Assembly: GCA_011772595.1 (NCBI GenBank) | Contig: WVZH01000486.1 | Coordinates: forward strand, 7,665-17,231 | Length of the DNA stretch: 9,567 nucleotides | Reading direction: 5' to 3' | Origin: Anaerolineales bacterium | GTDB lineage: Bacteria > Chloroflexota > Anaerolineae > Anaerolineales > E44-bin32 | Shown here: one piece after another, positions 1 to 6,287 of the stretch | Position numbering within the stretch: the first letter of the stretch is position 1 | Layout of the letters: each line of letters begins with the position of its first letter | Translations under genes and position numbers: made by a program | The notes under the pieces: generated by a model | What the model saw: the letters and a program-made list of their open reading frames with translations, nothing else | The model's database searches: none | Told to the model about the DNA's origin: nothing

Positions 1-198
1 GGTCTGGTTGATGAGATCTCTGTTGTGCGCTCAAGCTATGTAGCAATCGCCGCTGGTGCGGCAGCAGGTTTATTCACAACATCCATAACTCAGAAGTTGA
101 GACCATACTCAGCCGAGATTAGAGCAAGATACTATCCGATAATTCGACTGACACTTGGGCTTCTTGTCACAGTATTTATCATTGCTTCCTTGATTTAA
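1..198 (+). CDS. C-terminal end of a membrane protein (5'-truncated by window edge)
   Basis: The reading frame is open from base 1 to a TAA at 196-198, giving 65 residues of the C-terminus. Two hydrophobic stretches are visible: an Ala/Gly-rich one around residues 13-26 and a strongly hydrophobic one at the very end (IIRLTLGLLVTVFIIASLI, about residues 47-65). Between them is a charged segment with QKLRP and EIRARYY. This looks like the last two helices of an integral membrane protein. I do not recognise the family from this fragment. It lies on the same strand as everything downstream and is followed by an attC-like site at 310-399, so it is probably the cargo of the preceding integron cassette. 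Confidence 0.6.
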   Translation, partial: GLVDEISVVRSSYVAIAAGAAAGLFTTSITQKLRPYSAEIRARYYPIIRLTLGLLVTVFIIASLI

Positions 199-216
199 GC
201 TTACCCCAGGGGAATT

Positions 217-303
217 TTGAAGGATGCTGCAATAGTATCTTTGGTTCTCCTTCTTCCCATACTGATTTTGACTCTCAGTAGTCATGACAGAATAAGACGA
301 TAA
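217..303 (+). CDS. possible 28-residue hydrophobic peptide
   Basis: A TTG start at 217 opens a short frame ending in TAA at 301-303. The peptide begins MKDAAIVSLVLLLPILILTL and ends in the charged tail SSHDRIRR, a plausible single membrane helix with a positive C-terminus. A purine-rich AGGGGAA (208-214) lies just upstream, but the gap to TTG is unusually short. The frame is the same as that of the preceding membrane-protein fragment, separated from it only by that gene's TAA and 18 bases. It could therefore be the former C-terminus of that gene after a stop mutation, or a separate small protein. Its end is six bases before the attC-like site, as expected for a cassette gene. There is no homology evidence. 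Confidence 0.3.
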   Translation: MKDAAIVSLVLLLPILILTLSSHDRIRR

Positions 304-309
304 GCGGCT

Positions 310-399
310 GGAAAACAATTCGCTGGATCGGACACAGCCTCAGCGTGGTTTTCAGCCGAGAAGGGCCTTGCTGCGCCGCTCAGCTCAAAACCGTTAGGC
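310..399 (+). other. attC-like integron recombination site 1
   Basis: The right end (383-399) is GCTCAAAACCGTTAGGC, in which GTTAGGC (393-399) is a perfect R' core of the GTTRRRY type. The left end is GGAAAACAATTCGCTGG (310-326), a degenerate R'' (the AAC is kept) followed by the same AATTCGCTGG seen at the other sites. The length of 90 bp is normal for attC. It separates the upstream membrane-protein cassette from the kinase/CDF cassette. Confidence 0.75.
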
Positions 400-428
400 T
401 ATTGTTTGAAGGGGACAGAAACGATTAG

Positions 429-1325
429 ATGAAGGTGAACTTTGAGATAGGTCCACGAGCCGAATACACAAGTTCGGTAGTCGCGGCTGTGGCGAGGCAT
501 TTCGGGTTAGGAAATGTCGTTGCATGCGAAGACCTGGGCGGAACGTATAACCATAATCTGTTTGTCCTTACTTCGAAGGGAGAGTAAGTCATCCGCATTT
601 ATCGCCCTTGGGTCGGTCCTGAGAGGTTGGCTTGCTTACATCATATCAAACAAAGCCTCCTAGCCACTGACCTTCCCCTTCCTACCCCCTTGGGATGGGT
701 TTCTGAAAATCAACTTGGTCTGACATCGAACCGTCTTATTGAAGTGGAAGCGTTCATTCTTTCTGAAGGTGTGACGGATACGTGGGCACGATATATTGGA
801 GTATTCTCAATGCTAGGTCGGCTACATCAAGCTTTGCGTGAACAGACAAAGACTGTCCGCTTTGTCTCGCCAGTTGTGCATAACTACGGTCAGCCGATGA
901 ATCTACTGAACTGGCTTGTGCAAACGATACAAGAAGTCAAACAAAAGGGGTTAACCGATGGCGTTCGGTAAGCTCTTAATATTTGTGAGGAAACCGGAAA
1001 TTTGCTCCGAGGCATGCAGTTGTGGTGGGAGAAGAGAGGCCACCATCTCACCCGGCATCTGGTTCACGGGGACTACGGCGGTGAAAACATCCTCTGGTCA
1101 AAAGATCGCATTGTAGCCTTGCTGGACTTTGGTATGGTCGATCTCCACGAGCGTGTTATTGAGTTAGCGTATAGTCTGTACTGGATGTTGATGCGTTTGG
1201 AGGGGAAGAAACCACTGCGCAGCAGCACGACAGGGACTTTACGAAGATGGCCAAAATCGCGTTGGAGATCTTGCCGTAATCCGAGAGTGTTTTATCCTGA
1301 TTGCAGCGGCCTATCGTCCCGCTGA
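429..1325 (+). pseudogene. broken APH/choline-kinase-fold phosphotransferase
   Basis: One continuous frame from ATG 429 is interrupted by TAA at 585-587 and at 969-971, yet reads as a single kinase-like protein. It has a glycine-rich nucleotide loop (LGGTYNHNLFV, about residues 37-47), then VIRIYRPW directly after the first stop. After the second stop come the catalytic-loop motif HLVHGDYGGENILW (about 1059-1100) and the metal-binding ALLDFGMVD (about 1117-1143). These are hallmarks of the aminoglycoside phosphotransferase / homoserine kinase II family (Pfam APH), which phosphorylates small-molecule hydroxyls using ATP. The C-terminal lobe is damaged: after about 1200 the frame turns into unlike sequence, while another frame stays open to TAG 1441-1443 (AVIRECFILIAAAYRPAEALEE), suggesting a frameshift. 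The substrate is unknown. The likely loss of two glutamine or tyrosine codons is inference. It shares a cassette with the downstream CDF gene. Confidence 0.8.
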
Positions 1326-1451
1326 AGCCCTGGAAGAACGCCAGGACAGGCGAACCCTGCGCAAGGCGCGAAAATGTGGCAGAATTGCATTGCGAAGCCG
1401 CTTTACTCGAGGCCGTTTGGCCGAATCTCTAAAATTAAAGTAGAGGAATAT

Positions 1452-2327
1452 ATGCTCTCAATTCGAGACGGTGTTAAGGTGTCAGGAGGAGCAATCGCTA
1501 TCAATATCATCCTTGCGATTGTAAAGATAAGTACCGGGATTTTGGGGGGCTCGTATGCGCTTATAGCTGATGGAATTGAGTCAACTACTGATATTTTTTC
1601 ATCGCTCATCGTATGGAGTGGACTTCGTCTAGCAGCCAAGCCTCCTGATCAGGATCATCCATTTGGTCATGGCAAGGCAGAATCGATTTCGGGTTTAATC
1701 GTCGCTTCATTCCTTGTCATATCTGCATTGGTTATCTCATTTCAGAGTATTCGAGAAATCCAAACACCTCATGGGACGCCTGCATGGTATACGTTGGCAA
1801 TCCTTGGGGCAATTATTATCACCAAAGAATTACTCTTTAGAAGGATGTTCTACGTAGGCGCAACTCTACAGAGTGGAGCTCTAAAGAGCGATGCGTGGCA
1901 TCATCGGTCTGATGCGCTCACATCATTTGCTGCATTCGTCGGAATCAGCATTGCGCTTATAGGGGGTTCTGGCTATGAAGCGGCGGATGATTGGGCTGCT
2001 CTCATAGCATGCCTAGTAATCCTGTATAACGCCTATCGGCTGTTTCGACCGGCGCTAGATGAGGTAATGGATGCGGCCGTGCCATCCGATATTGAACACC
2101 AAATCCGGCATATTGCATCCGGTATTGAGGGAGTATGCGAGATCGAGAAGACCAGGATTCGAAAGAGTGGTTTGGGCTACCTTATGGATATTCATGTTGT
2201 AGTCAGGGGAGATTTGTCAGTACGTCGTGGACATCTAATTGGTCATGCAGTGAAGAGTGCCCTGATTGAATCTGAGTATCCAATCAATGATATCGTGGTA
2301 CACATAGAGCCCGATACTCACATATGA
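1452..2327 (+). CDS. cation diffusion facilitator (CDF) family transporter
   Basis: A 291-residue inner-membrane metal/proton antiporter. I chose ATG 1452 because GAGGAA (1443-1448) sits just upstream; the frame stays open back to 1374, but that extension has no CDF character. Six helices are visible: residues 12-33, 34-60, 78-100, 109-128, about 150-172 and 178-198. Metal-site residues are on helix 2 (ADGIESTTD, E43 and D47) and helix 5 (DAWHHRSDALTS, H150 and D154). The helix 2-3 loop carries HPFGHGKAE (69-77), typical of the family. The C-terminal cytoplasmic dimerisation domain (about 205-291) ends in VHIEP. Having E43 where zinc CDFs often have His is a subgroup variation; the metal (Zn, Fe, Mn, Co) cannot be assigned. 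It follows the broken kinase with no attC between them. Confidence 0.93.
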   Translation: MLSIRDGVKVSGGAIAINIILAIVKISTGILGGSYALIADGIESTTDIFSSLIVWSGLRLAAKPPDQDHPFGHGKAESISGLIVASFLVISALVISFQSIREIQTPHGTPAWYTLAILGAIIITKELLFRRMFYVGATLQSGALKSDAWHHRSDALTSFAAFVGISIALIGGSGYEAADDWAALIACLVILYNAYRLFRPALDEVMDAAVPSDIEHQIRHIASGIEGVCEIEKTRIRKSGLGYLMDIHVVVRGDLSVRRGHLIGHAVKSALIESEYPINDIVVHIEPDTHI

Positions 2328-2351
2328 AATTTCATTCTTTCTTTCAAATCG

Positions 2352-2371
2352 GCATAATAATTTGCTGGAGC
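2352..2371 (+). other. left-half attC remnant downstream of the CDF gene
   Basis: GCATAATAATTTGCTGGAGC (2352-2371) matches the left end of the other sites (compare 6786: GCCTAACAATTTGTTGG), with R'' changed to GCATAAT. No matching right end (GCTCAAAGCCGTTAGGC-like) is found before the next left end at 2585. This is therefore an orphan half-site, probably left by a deletion or fusion between two cassettes. Confidence 0.5.
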
Positions 2372-2381
2372 AGACTATTCG

Positions 2382-2424
2382 ACTCCGCGCCGACCCTGAG
2401 CTTGACGAAGGGTCGGCGCGGAGT
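2382..2424. repeat. perfect 16-bp hairpin, possible terminator inside attC remnant
   Basis: ACTCCGCGCCGACCCT (2382-2397) is exactly reverse-complementary to 2409-2424, with an 11-base loop (GAGCTTGACGA). It lies 54 bases after the CDF stop and is followed by TTTATCTT, so it could act as a terminator. It also resembles the stem region of the 8747-8947 attC, where a decayed copy reads TCGGCGCGGAGTTTATCC. The inner CCCTGAGCTTGACGAAGGG resembles a palindrome common in many bacterial genomes. Confidence 0.7.
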
Positions 2425-2584
2425 TTATCTTGAGTGAATATGTGATGCGCATTCGTGTTTCATGCTGAGCCACAACCCAAGAGGATATGGAGGAGTGTCT
2501 GAGTGCAATATTGCGCATGCAGCTGAGGAATTAAGAAAGTAAGGGTGCTAGCCATTAATACTGAAGCGTGAAGTGTAGAAGTGC

Positions 2585-2763
2585 AGCTAACACCTCGCTG
2601 GAACCTCTCGGCGGAGTTCATCCTGAGCTTAATCGAAGGGCTCAGGATAAACGCCCCCGAGATTCGTGCTAGTTTGTCTAGAGTTGGTGTATGATCGAGG
2701 TTGAGGGCGGGCCACTCCCTGGCCTGGCGGCCAGCCAGGACAGGCAGCTCAAGGTCATTGTGC
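2585..2763 (+). other. attC-like site 2 (degenerate ends)
   Basis: The left end AGCTAACACCTCGCTGG (2585-2601) has TAAC and CGCTGG aligned as at the other sites. The right end GCTCAAGGTCATTGTGC (2747-2763) is a decayed GCTCAAAGCCGTTAGGC. The 179-bp body contains an inverted repeat ATCCTGAGC/GCTCAGGAT (2620-2628 with 2640-2648) and a GC-rich palindrome around CTGGCCTGGCGGCCAG (2719-2734). The body 2618-2747 is repeated at 5993-6127. The stretch 2425-2584, between the orphan half-site and this site, holds no ORF I would support and may be a dead cassette. Confidence 0.6.
2618..2747 (+). repeat. attC module B, copy 1
   Basis: About 130 bp that aligns nearly end to end with 5993-6127. It starts TCATCCTGAG, has CCCCGAGATTCGTGC in the middle, then AGAGTTGGTRTATGATCGA, and ends GGCGGCCAGCCAGGACAGGC. 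Both copies sit inside attC-like sites between unrelated genes, so they move with the recombination site and not with the cargo. Confidence 0.85.
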
Positions 2764-2791
2764 TGCAGGCTACATAATCTCCTTATTTTTA

Positions 2792-3634
2792 ATGGCGGTA
2801 AATTCATTGGACTTGCATAAAGCGATTACCTTCGTCGAGTTGAATGGCAATTTGATCGAGAGAGCTCGTCTCTCAGCTATTCTATGGGACGAAACTCCCT
2901 CTAATGAAGTTCTCGAAGAGCTGGGTAAACTTCAGAAGCACGATGGTGGCTTTGCCTACTGGTGTCCACAGGTAAGCAACCTCTGCGACACTGCGTACAT
3001 CCTTCAATGGCTTGATGATCTTCGCATCTACAACAAAGAGATCTCTGATAGAGCATGCAAATTCCTTCTAGAGCGGCAACTTGAAGATGGCGGATGGGAT
3101 GAGGTAGAGGAAGTCGGTTGCTACCTATGCCCGGAGTGGATGATGCCGGGGAGGATTGCAACCCGCACATGGCTCACAGGATTCTGCTCGCATGTGCTCA
3201 TACGCTTTGGTTACGCCGAAATGCCGGGTACGCGTTGTCCGACGGACTTTCTTCTATCCCACTGCGATGAACGAGGCCGTATAACGGGATACCTGCGTGC
3301 TACATGGATATCTTTGCCCATGATCGCTTTCCATCCGGGTCCACATTCTGAGCCGTATCAGAAGGCGCTTACAGTGGTCGAAGAGAATTACTCAAAAGAA
3401 TGGGTTGGTGCTCAGATTGCGTGGCTGCTACGATGTTTGAAGGATGCACGTGTGCCAATGGATCATTCATTGGTTCACCGTGCCATCATTGATCTTGAGA
3501 GCAAGCAAAGGAGAGACGGTAGCTGGGAGCCTGAACCAGGAGAAGGCGAAAAGCATGCAGTAAATGCAACCATATCAGTCCTGGGATCACTACATGCATA
3601 CGGGCGTATCAGTCCTGAGGAACTATCCCAGTAG
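2792..3634 (+). CDS. prenyltransferase/squalene-oxidase-repeat (alpha-toroid) protein
   Basis: A soluble protein of 280 residues built of helical repeats. QW-type turns are visible at LQKHDGGFAYW (about 47-57), RQLEDGGWDEV (95-105) and KQRRDGSWEP (238-247), the last followed by a helix with NATISVLGSL. This spacing is typical of the alpha/alpha toroid of squalene-hopene cyclases and protein prenyltransferase beta subunits, and the length fits one half of a cyclase-type double barrel. No DxDD cyclase acid motif and no clear zinc triad is visible, so catalysis is unproven; a binding or scaffold role is possible. ATG 2792 has no good Shine-Dalgarno sequence and begins 28 bases after the degenerate R' box, normal for a cassette. 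No signal peptide is seen. It is the only gene in its cassette. The specific substrate is unknown. Confidence 0.8.
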   Translation: MAVNSLDLHKAITFVELNGNLIERARLSAILWDETPSNEVLEELGKLQKHDGGFAYWCPQVSNLCDTAYILQWLDDLRIYNKEISDRACKFLLERQLEDGGWDEVEEVGCYLCPEWMMPGRIATRTWLTGFCSHVLIRFGYAEMPGTRCPTDFLLSHCDERGRITGYLRATWISLPMIAFHPGPHSEPYQKALTVVEENYSKEWVGAQIAWLLRCLKDARVPMDHSLVHRAIIDLESKQRRDGSWEPEPGEGEKHAVNATISVLGSLHAYGRISPEELSQ

Positions 3635-3715
3635 GAAGGTTCCACCAAATACAGGCACCTGCTGCAAAAACACCCCGAGGAGCGGACCGGGGAAGCTAGG
3701 AGAGAAGCAGATTAA

Positions 3716-3787
3716 GTTGTGCAATGGGGATGAGCTGAGGGCAAGAGATAGACAGTGCCCCGACCGCTCATCTTATAGCCGTTGGGC
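3716..3787 (+). other. short attC-like site 3
   Basis: The right end ATAGCCGTTGGGCGGC contains R' GTTGGGC (3781-3787), a clean GTTRRRY. Just upstream is a nested hairpin: GATGAGC (3729-3735) pairs with GCTCATC (3766-3772), and GGGCA (3739-3743) pairs with TGCCC (3756-3760). This gives a folded site of about 72 bp. The left R'' (GTTGTGC, 3716-3722) is poor. The stretch 3635-3715 after the previous gene's TAG shows no gene; it contains CCCCG/CGGGG around an unpaired core. Confidence 0.5.
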
Positions 3788-3826
3788 GGCGACCACAGCC
3801 GCTCCTGGGAGAATGTTGAGGGTGAA

Positions 3827-4351
3827 GTGGAAAACCAAGTTCTGGTGGCTTACGCCACCAAACACGGTGCGACCGCAGAGATTGCAGAGAAAATTGGTCA
3901 AGTGCTTCGTCAAGCAGTCCTGAGTGCCGATGTAATCCCTGCGGTTCGCGTAAACGACCTTACCCCTTACACAGCAATTATACTGGGCAGCTCGGTCTAC
4001 TTCGGCCAATGGCATGAGGAAGCGGTCAAGTTCTTACAGGTCAACGAGTCGGCGCTGGCTGAGCGGCTGGTATGGCTGTTTTCAAGTGGACCCTTGGGCG
4101 AGGGTGATCCCGTGGAACTGACAGAAGGTTGGCGCCTACCCAAGAAGCTGCAACCTATTGCCGACCGCATCGCGCCCCGCGACATCGCTATCTTTCACGG
4201 TGTAGTGGACATGGGCAAGCTGAACTTTATTGAGAAATGGATGCTCAAGAACACCAATTCTCCTGTCGGCGACTTTCGTGATTGGGAGGCCATCACATCC
4301 TGGGCCACGGCTATCGCCGCTGTGTTGAAGGAACTGTCTCCTGAGCATTAG
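3827..4351 (+). CDS. flavodoxin-domain protein, HemG-like (protoporphyrinogen oxidase type)
   Basis: A 174-residue flavodoxin-fold protein. I chose GTG 3827, which has a GAGG a few bases upstream and places the first beta strand (QVLVAYATKHG) at the N-terminus; a TTG at 3782 is also in frame but lies inside the attC R' box. The FMN phosphate loop is ATKHGATAEIA (10-20). A second flavin-contacting loop is GSSVYFGQWHEE (54-65), and a third lies around SSGPLGEGDP (86-95). KLNFIEKWML (131-140) and the C-terminal DWEAITSWATAIAAVLKEL (152-170) match the short flavodoxin family that includes menaquinone-linked protoporphyrinogen oxidase HemG. Whether it oxidises protoporphyrinogen or serves as another electron carrier cannot be told. 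It heads a two-gene cassette with the membrane protein that follows 33 bases downstream. Confidence 0.85.
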   Translation: MENQVLVAYATKHGATAEIAEKIGQVLRQAVLSADVIPAVRVNDLTPYTAIILGSSVYFGQWHEEAVKFLQVNESALAERLVWLFSSGPLGEGDPVELTEGWRLPKKLQPIADRIAPRDIAIFHGVVDMGKLNFIEKWMLKNTNSPVGDFRDWEAITSWATAIAAVLKELSPEH

Positions 4352-4384
4352 GAGAACAATCAAGACGAAAGTCTCCAAGAGAAA

Positions 4385-4784
4385 ATGAGGGGCAGGAACG
4401 AGAAAGGCGACAAGAATCATCGCCGCGTCGTTCGGCATCTTTGCCGGCATTGGCGACCTGGAGCATGGGTACTTTGAACTACTTCAGGGAAATGTGCCAC
4501 CGGAGACCATCATGATCGCCTCCATGGGATCGCCATGCGTGCCTGAAGAGATCTGGCATGCTTGCGAACCAGCCATGACTGTCATTCCCAACTTTCTTGT
4601 CACTGGTATCCTGGCGGTGTCTCTTGGACTTGTGACTGTGGTTTGGGCGGCAGCCTTTGTGCAACGGCAGTGGGGTGGGGCGATCCTCGCGTTACTGTCC
4701 TTCAGACTTCTGTTGTTTGGAGGTGGTCTTGGCAGGTGGACGAACATTAAAATCAAGCTCTACATGGTCAAAAGAAGAAGCTGA
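4385..4784 (+). pseudogene. small conserved-type membrane protein, apparently frameshifted
   Basis: The coding signal is one frame from about 4389 to TGA 4782-4784, reading TRIIAASFGIFAGIGDLEHG, then an LQGNVPPE segment, ACEPAMTVIPNFLVTGILAV and WAAAFVQRQWGGAILALLSF. It has three or four hydrophobic segments. It has no usable start before GTG 4494, which would delete the first helix. ATG 4385 is out of frame; removing one G from the GGGG run at 4389-4392 would join it as MRAGTRKATRIIAAS. A single-base insertion in a homopolymer is therefore likely, either as a real mutation or as an assembly error. The end is also odd: after FGGGLG a second frame from about 4729 stays open to TAA 4822-4824 (LAGGRTLKSSSTW), hinting at another shift. 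I recall proteins of this pattern from bacteria and archaea but cannot name a function. Confidence 0.6.
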
Positions 4785-4848
4785 GGCTATTCTCCAAGAG
4801 GTATCTTTGTTAATCGGTTCATAAATCTCGACATCAGGAGCTACGGCA

Positions 4849-4972
4849 GCCAAACAATTCGCTGGAGGCGACCGGAGATGTGTCGTGATTTGCTCTGTTT
4901 GTTGTATGATGGGAATGCTGGGATAGCCGGTAAGGTAGCGAGCTCCGACGCCTCAGCTCAAAGCCGTTAGGC
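4849..4972 (+). other. attC-like site 4
   Basis: The left end is GCCAAACAATTCGCTGGAGG (4849-4868), with R'' one base off GCCTAAC. The right end is GCTCAAAGCCGTTAGGC (4956-4972), the consensus of this window, with R' 4966-4972. The length is 124 bp. It follows the frameshifted membrane protein; 4973-5037 after it is the short leader of the next gene. Confidence 0.85.
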
Positions 4973-5037
4973 GGCCGAACACGGCACGCGGTTTGGCGGG
5001 CAGGACTCGCAGAAGTGGCATTAACTTGGAGGATCCT

Positions 5038-5913
5038 ATGAACTACGGTAATCGCTTTGTTCCGCCTCCCGCCGACGCTCCGACACCACAGCGGCCACAG
5101 ATAATCCTCCTAGTGATTGTATTTCTTCTTGCGCTCCTCCTAATCGTGAATACAGTGGAGCTTGCCCTCATCATCTGGCAGAACTTTCTGCAGGGGGAGC
5201 CCGTCGCGGTTGCACAGCCTTCCACGAATACAGTTGAACCTACCGCGTCCGCCCAGCGCGCCACAGATGAGCAGGAAGCCACTGAGCCTGCACCATCTTT
5301 AGCCCAAACACAGCAGTTCATCCCTCCTGTCCGGGATTGTGTCTCTGTTGACCTTTCTCTGACTCCATATTCTTCCACTGTGCCTTCTATCGTAGATTCC
5401 TCCACCGCGACCTATGTGGCCATCAATGTTGAAGAATATGCCTCATTCACTGCATACTGGAAACGAGAGCTTTGGGAAGCGGCATTGATTGGTAGAGTCA
5501 TTCGTATTGAGGATTTCGAGAAGGACAAGGCTGACTACGGGAAGTTGAGCTATCCCTATCTTACGGGGAATGGGTTCCTACTTGATGGAGATAGCAGCGC
5601 GCAGATCCTCGCTGACTCCAGTTTATTGAGTAACGGCACTTTCATCCATTTCCGTGACTGGGGCGAAGGTCTTGCGTTCGGCTTCCCGAGCGGCGTCCCG
5701 GTGGCTGCATTTGGATTCGACTATAAGCCAAGTGAGACGTGGCACCTAACCGTCAACGGATGTGCTATTGCCATACCAGAGGGAAGAAGGGGTTTCATCG
5801 GCGTAGTGATGCACGACTCCAATCTCTTGCAGTTCACCTTGTTCTCTCGCGAGGACGTTCAAGGTGGTCTCTCAGTTGATAACGTCTCATATGTGGAAGC
5901 CGAATCTCCATGA
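5038..5913 (+). CDS. single-pass membrane protein with beta-rich extracytoplasmic domain
   Basis: 291 residues. ATG 5038 is the start because TTGGAGGATCCT with GGAGG (5028-5032) precedes it by five bases; upstream in-frame TTG 4993 lacks this. A proline-rich cytoplasmic N-terminus (1-20) leads into one long hydrophobic helix (21-47), then a Thr/Ala/Glu/Pro-rich linker (55-95). The outer domain (about 100-291) has only two cysteines, C101 and C242, which could form a disulfide. Its C-terminal part (FGFDYKPSETWHL, then GFIGVVMHDSN and GGLSVDNVSYVE) has the pattern of a jelly-roll, lectin-like domain found in exported proteins, including PEP-CTERM proteins, usually ending in a 'DN-x-aromatic' strand. 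The ligand is unknown; surface carbohydrate binding is an inference. It is the only gene of its cassette. Confidence 0.85.
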   Translation: MNYGNRFVPPPADAPTPQRPQIILLVIVFLLALLLIVNTVELALIIWQNFLQGEPVAVAQPSTNTVEPTASAQRATDEQEATEPAPSLAQTQQFIPPVRDCVSVDLSLTPYSSTVPSIVDSSTATYVAINVEEYASFTAYWKRELWEAALIGRVIRIEDFEKDKADYGKLSYPYLTGNGFLLDGDSSAQILADSSLLSNGTFIHFRDWGEGLAFGFPSGVPVAAFGFDYKPSETWHLTVNGCAIAIPEGRRGFIGVVMHDSNLLQFTLFSREDVQGGLSVDNVSYVEAESP

Positions 5914-5992
5914 TCGGCGTGCTGTCTGGGTCTTTGTACCCACCGATGAGCCACAATGGAGACAAATCAGCCACCTAGCAATTCGCCGAAGC

Positions 5993-6127
5993 TCATCCTG
6001 AGTTTAGTCGATGGGTTCAGAGTAAATGACCCCGAGATTCGTGCAATTTTTCCCAGAGTTGGTATATGATCGAAGGCGAAAGCGGGCTGCTCCCTGGCCA
6101 GGCCTGGCGGCCAGCCAGGACAGGCAG
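5993..6127 (+). repeat. attC module B, copy 2
   Basis: Second copy of the block at 2618-2747. Shared landmarks are TCATCCTGAG, CCCCGAGATTCGTGC, AGAGTTGGT, TATGATCGA and GGCGGCCAGCCAGGACAGGC. The 5' inverted repeat seen in copy 1 (ATCCTGAGC/GCTCAGGAT) is partly decayed here (TTCAGAGTA). Confidence 0.85.
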
Positions 6128-6140
6128 GATGTCCTGCCTG
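6121..6140. repeat. perfect 9-bp hairpin in attC site 5
   Basis: CAGGCAGGA (6121-6129) and TCCTGCCTG (6132-6140) are exact reverse complements with a two-base loop. It sits where module B meets module C and occurs only in the longest site. Confidence 0.75.
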
Positions 6141-6217
6141 CTTGTATATGGCACAGGTAGACGGACACGTGTGCCTGTGTCACAATGCGGGCACTCCAGG
6201 GCTCAAAGCCGTTATGC
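6133..6217 (+). repeat. attC module C, copy 1
   Basis: Block shared with 6902-6982 and 8867-8947. The common elements are CCTGCC-GTA, GGCACAGGTRGACGGACA, a CACGTGTGCCT palindromic core and, after a variable gap, the attC right end GCTCAAAGCC. It forms the right half of the long attC sites. Confidence 0.8.
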
Positions 6218-6287
6218 GGAATCATCAAAATAGAAAAGATGATTTTCTTGAGCCGATGTGGTGCTCTTACCAGATAAAGAGAAGGTG

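Larger units (their letters stand above)
5973..6217 (+). other. attC-like site 5, very long (245 bp)
   Basis: The left end is ACCTAGCAATTCGCCGAAGC (5973-5992); the right end is GCTCAAAGCCGTTATGC (6201-6217), with one mismatch in R'. Inside lie module B (5993-6127), a perfect hairpin CAGGCAGGA-TG-TCCTGCCTG (6121-6140) and module C (6133-6217). The 59 bases 5914-5972 between the previous stop and the site, and 6218-6287 after it, hold no gene I can support. Confidence 0.8.

Noticed and set aside
585..971. Stop-codon reassignment to explain in-frame TAA in the kinase and TAG in hicA
   Set aside because: Several intact genes in the window terminate normally at TAA, TAG and TGA (for example 6789, 3632 and 2325), so local mutation is the simpler reading.
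1374..1451. N-terminal extension of the CDF protein to ATG 1374
   Set aside because: The 26 extra residues have no CDF character, lie in the remains of the kinase cassette, and ATG 1452 has a proper ribosome-binding site.
2455..2530. Two overlapping 15-residue ORFs near GGAGGAG between the attC remnants
   Set aside because: They are too short, mutually exclusive and have no hydrophobic or family pattern; chance occurrence is likely.
2460..2807. Minus-strand 115-residue ORF upstream of the toroid gene
   Set aside because: It covers attC site 2 and its inverted repeats, overlaps the start of a better-supported + strand gene, and has no recognisable domain.
3782..3826. TTG 3782 as start of the flavodoxin
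   Set aside because: It falls within the attC R' box and adds 15 residues before the first beta strand; GTG 3827 fits the fold and has a GAGG upstream.
3564..3923. + strand ORF overlapping the toroid gene's end and the flavodoxin's start
   Set aside because: It is a shadow frame crossing an attC site and two better-supported genes, with no domain signal.
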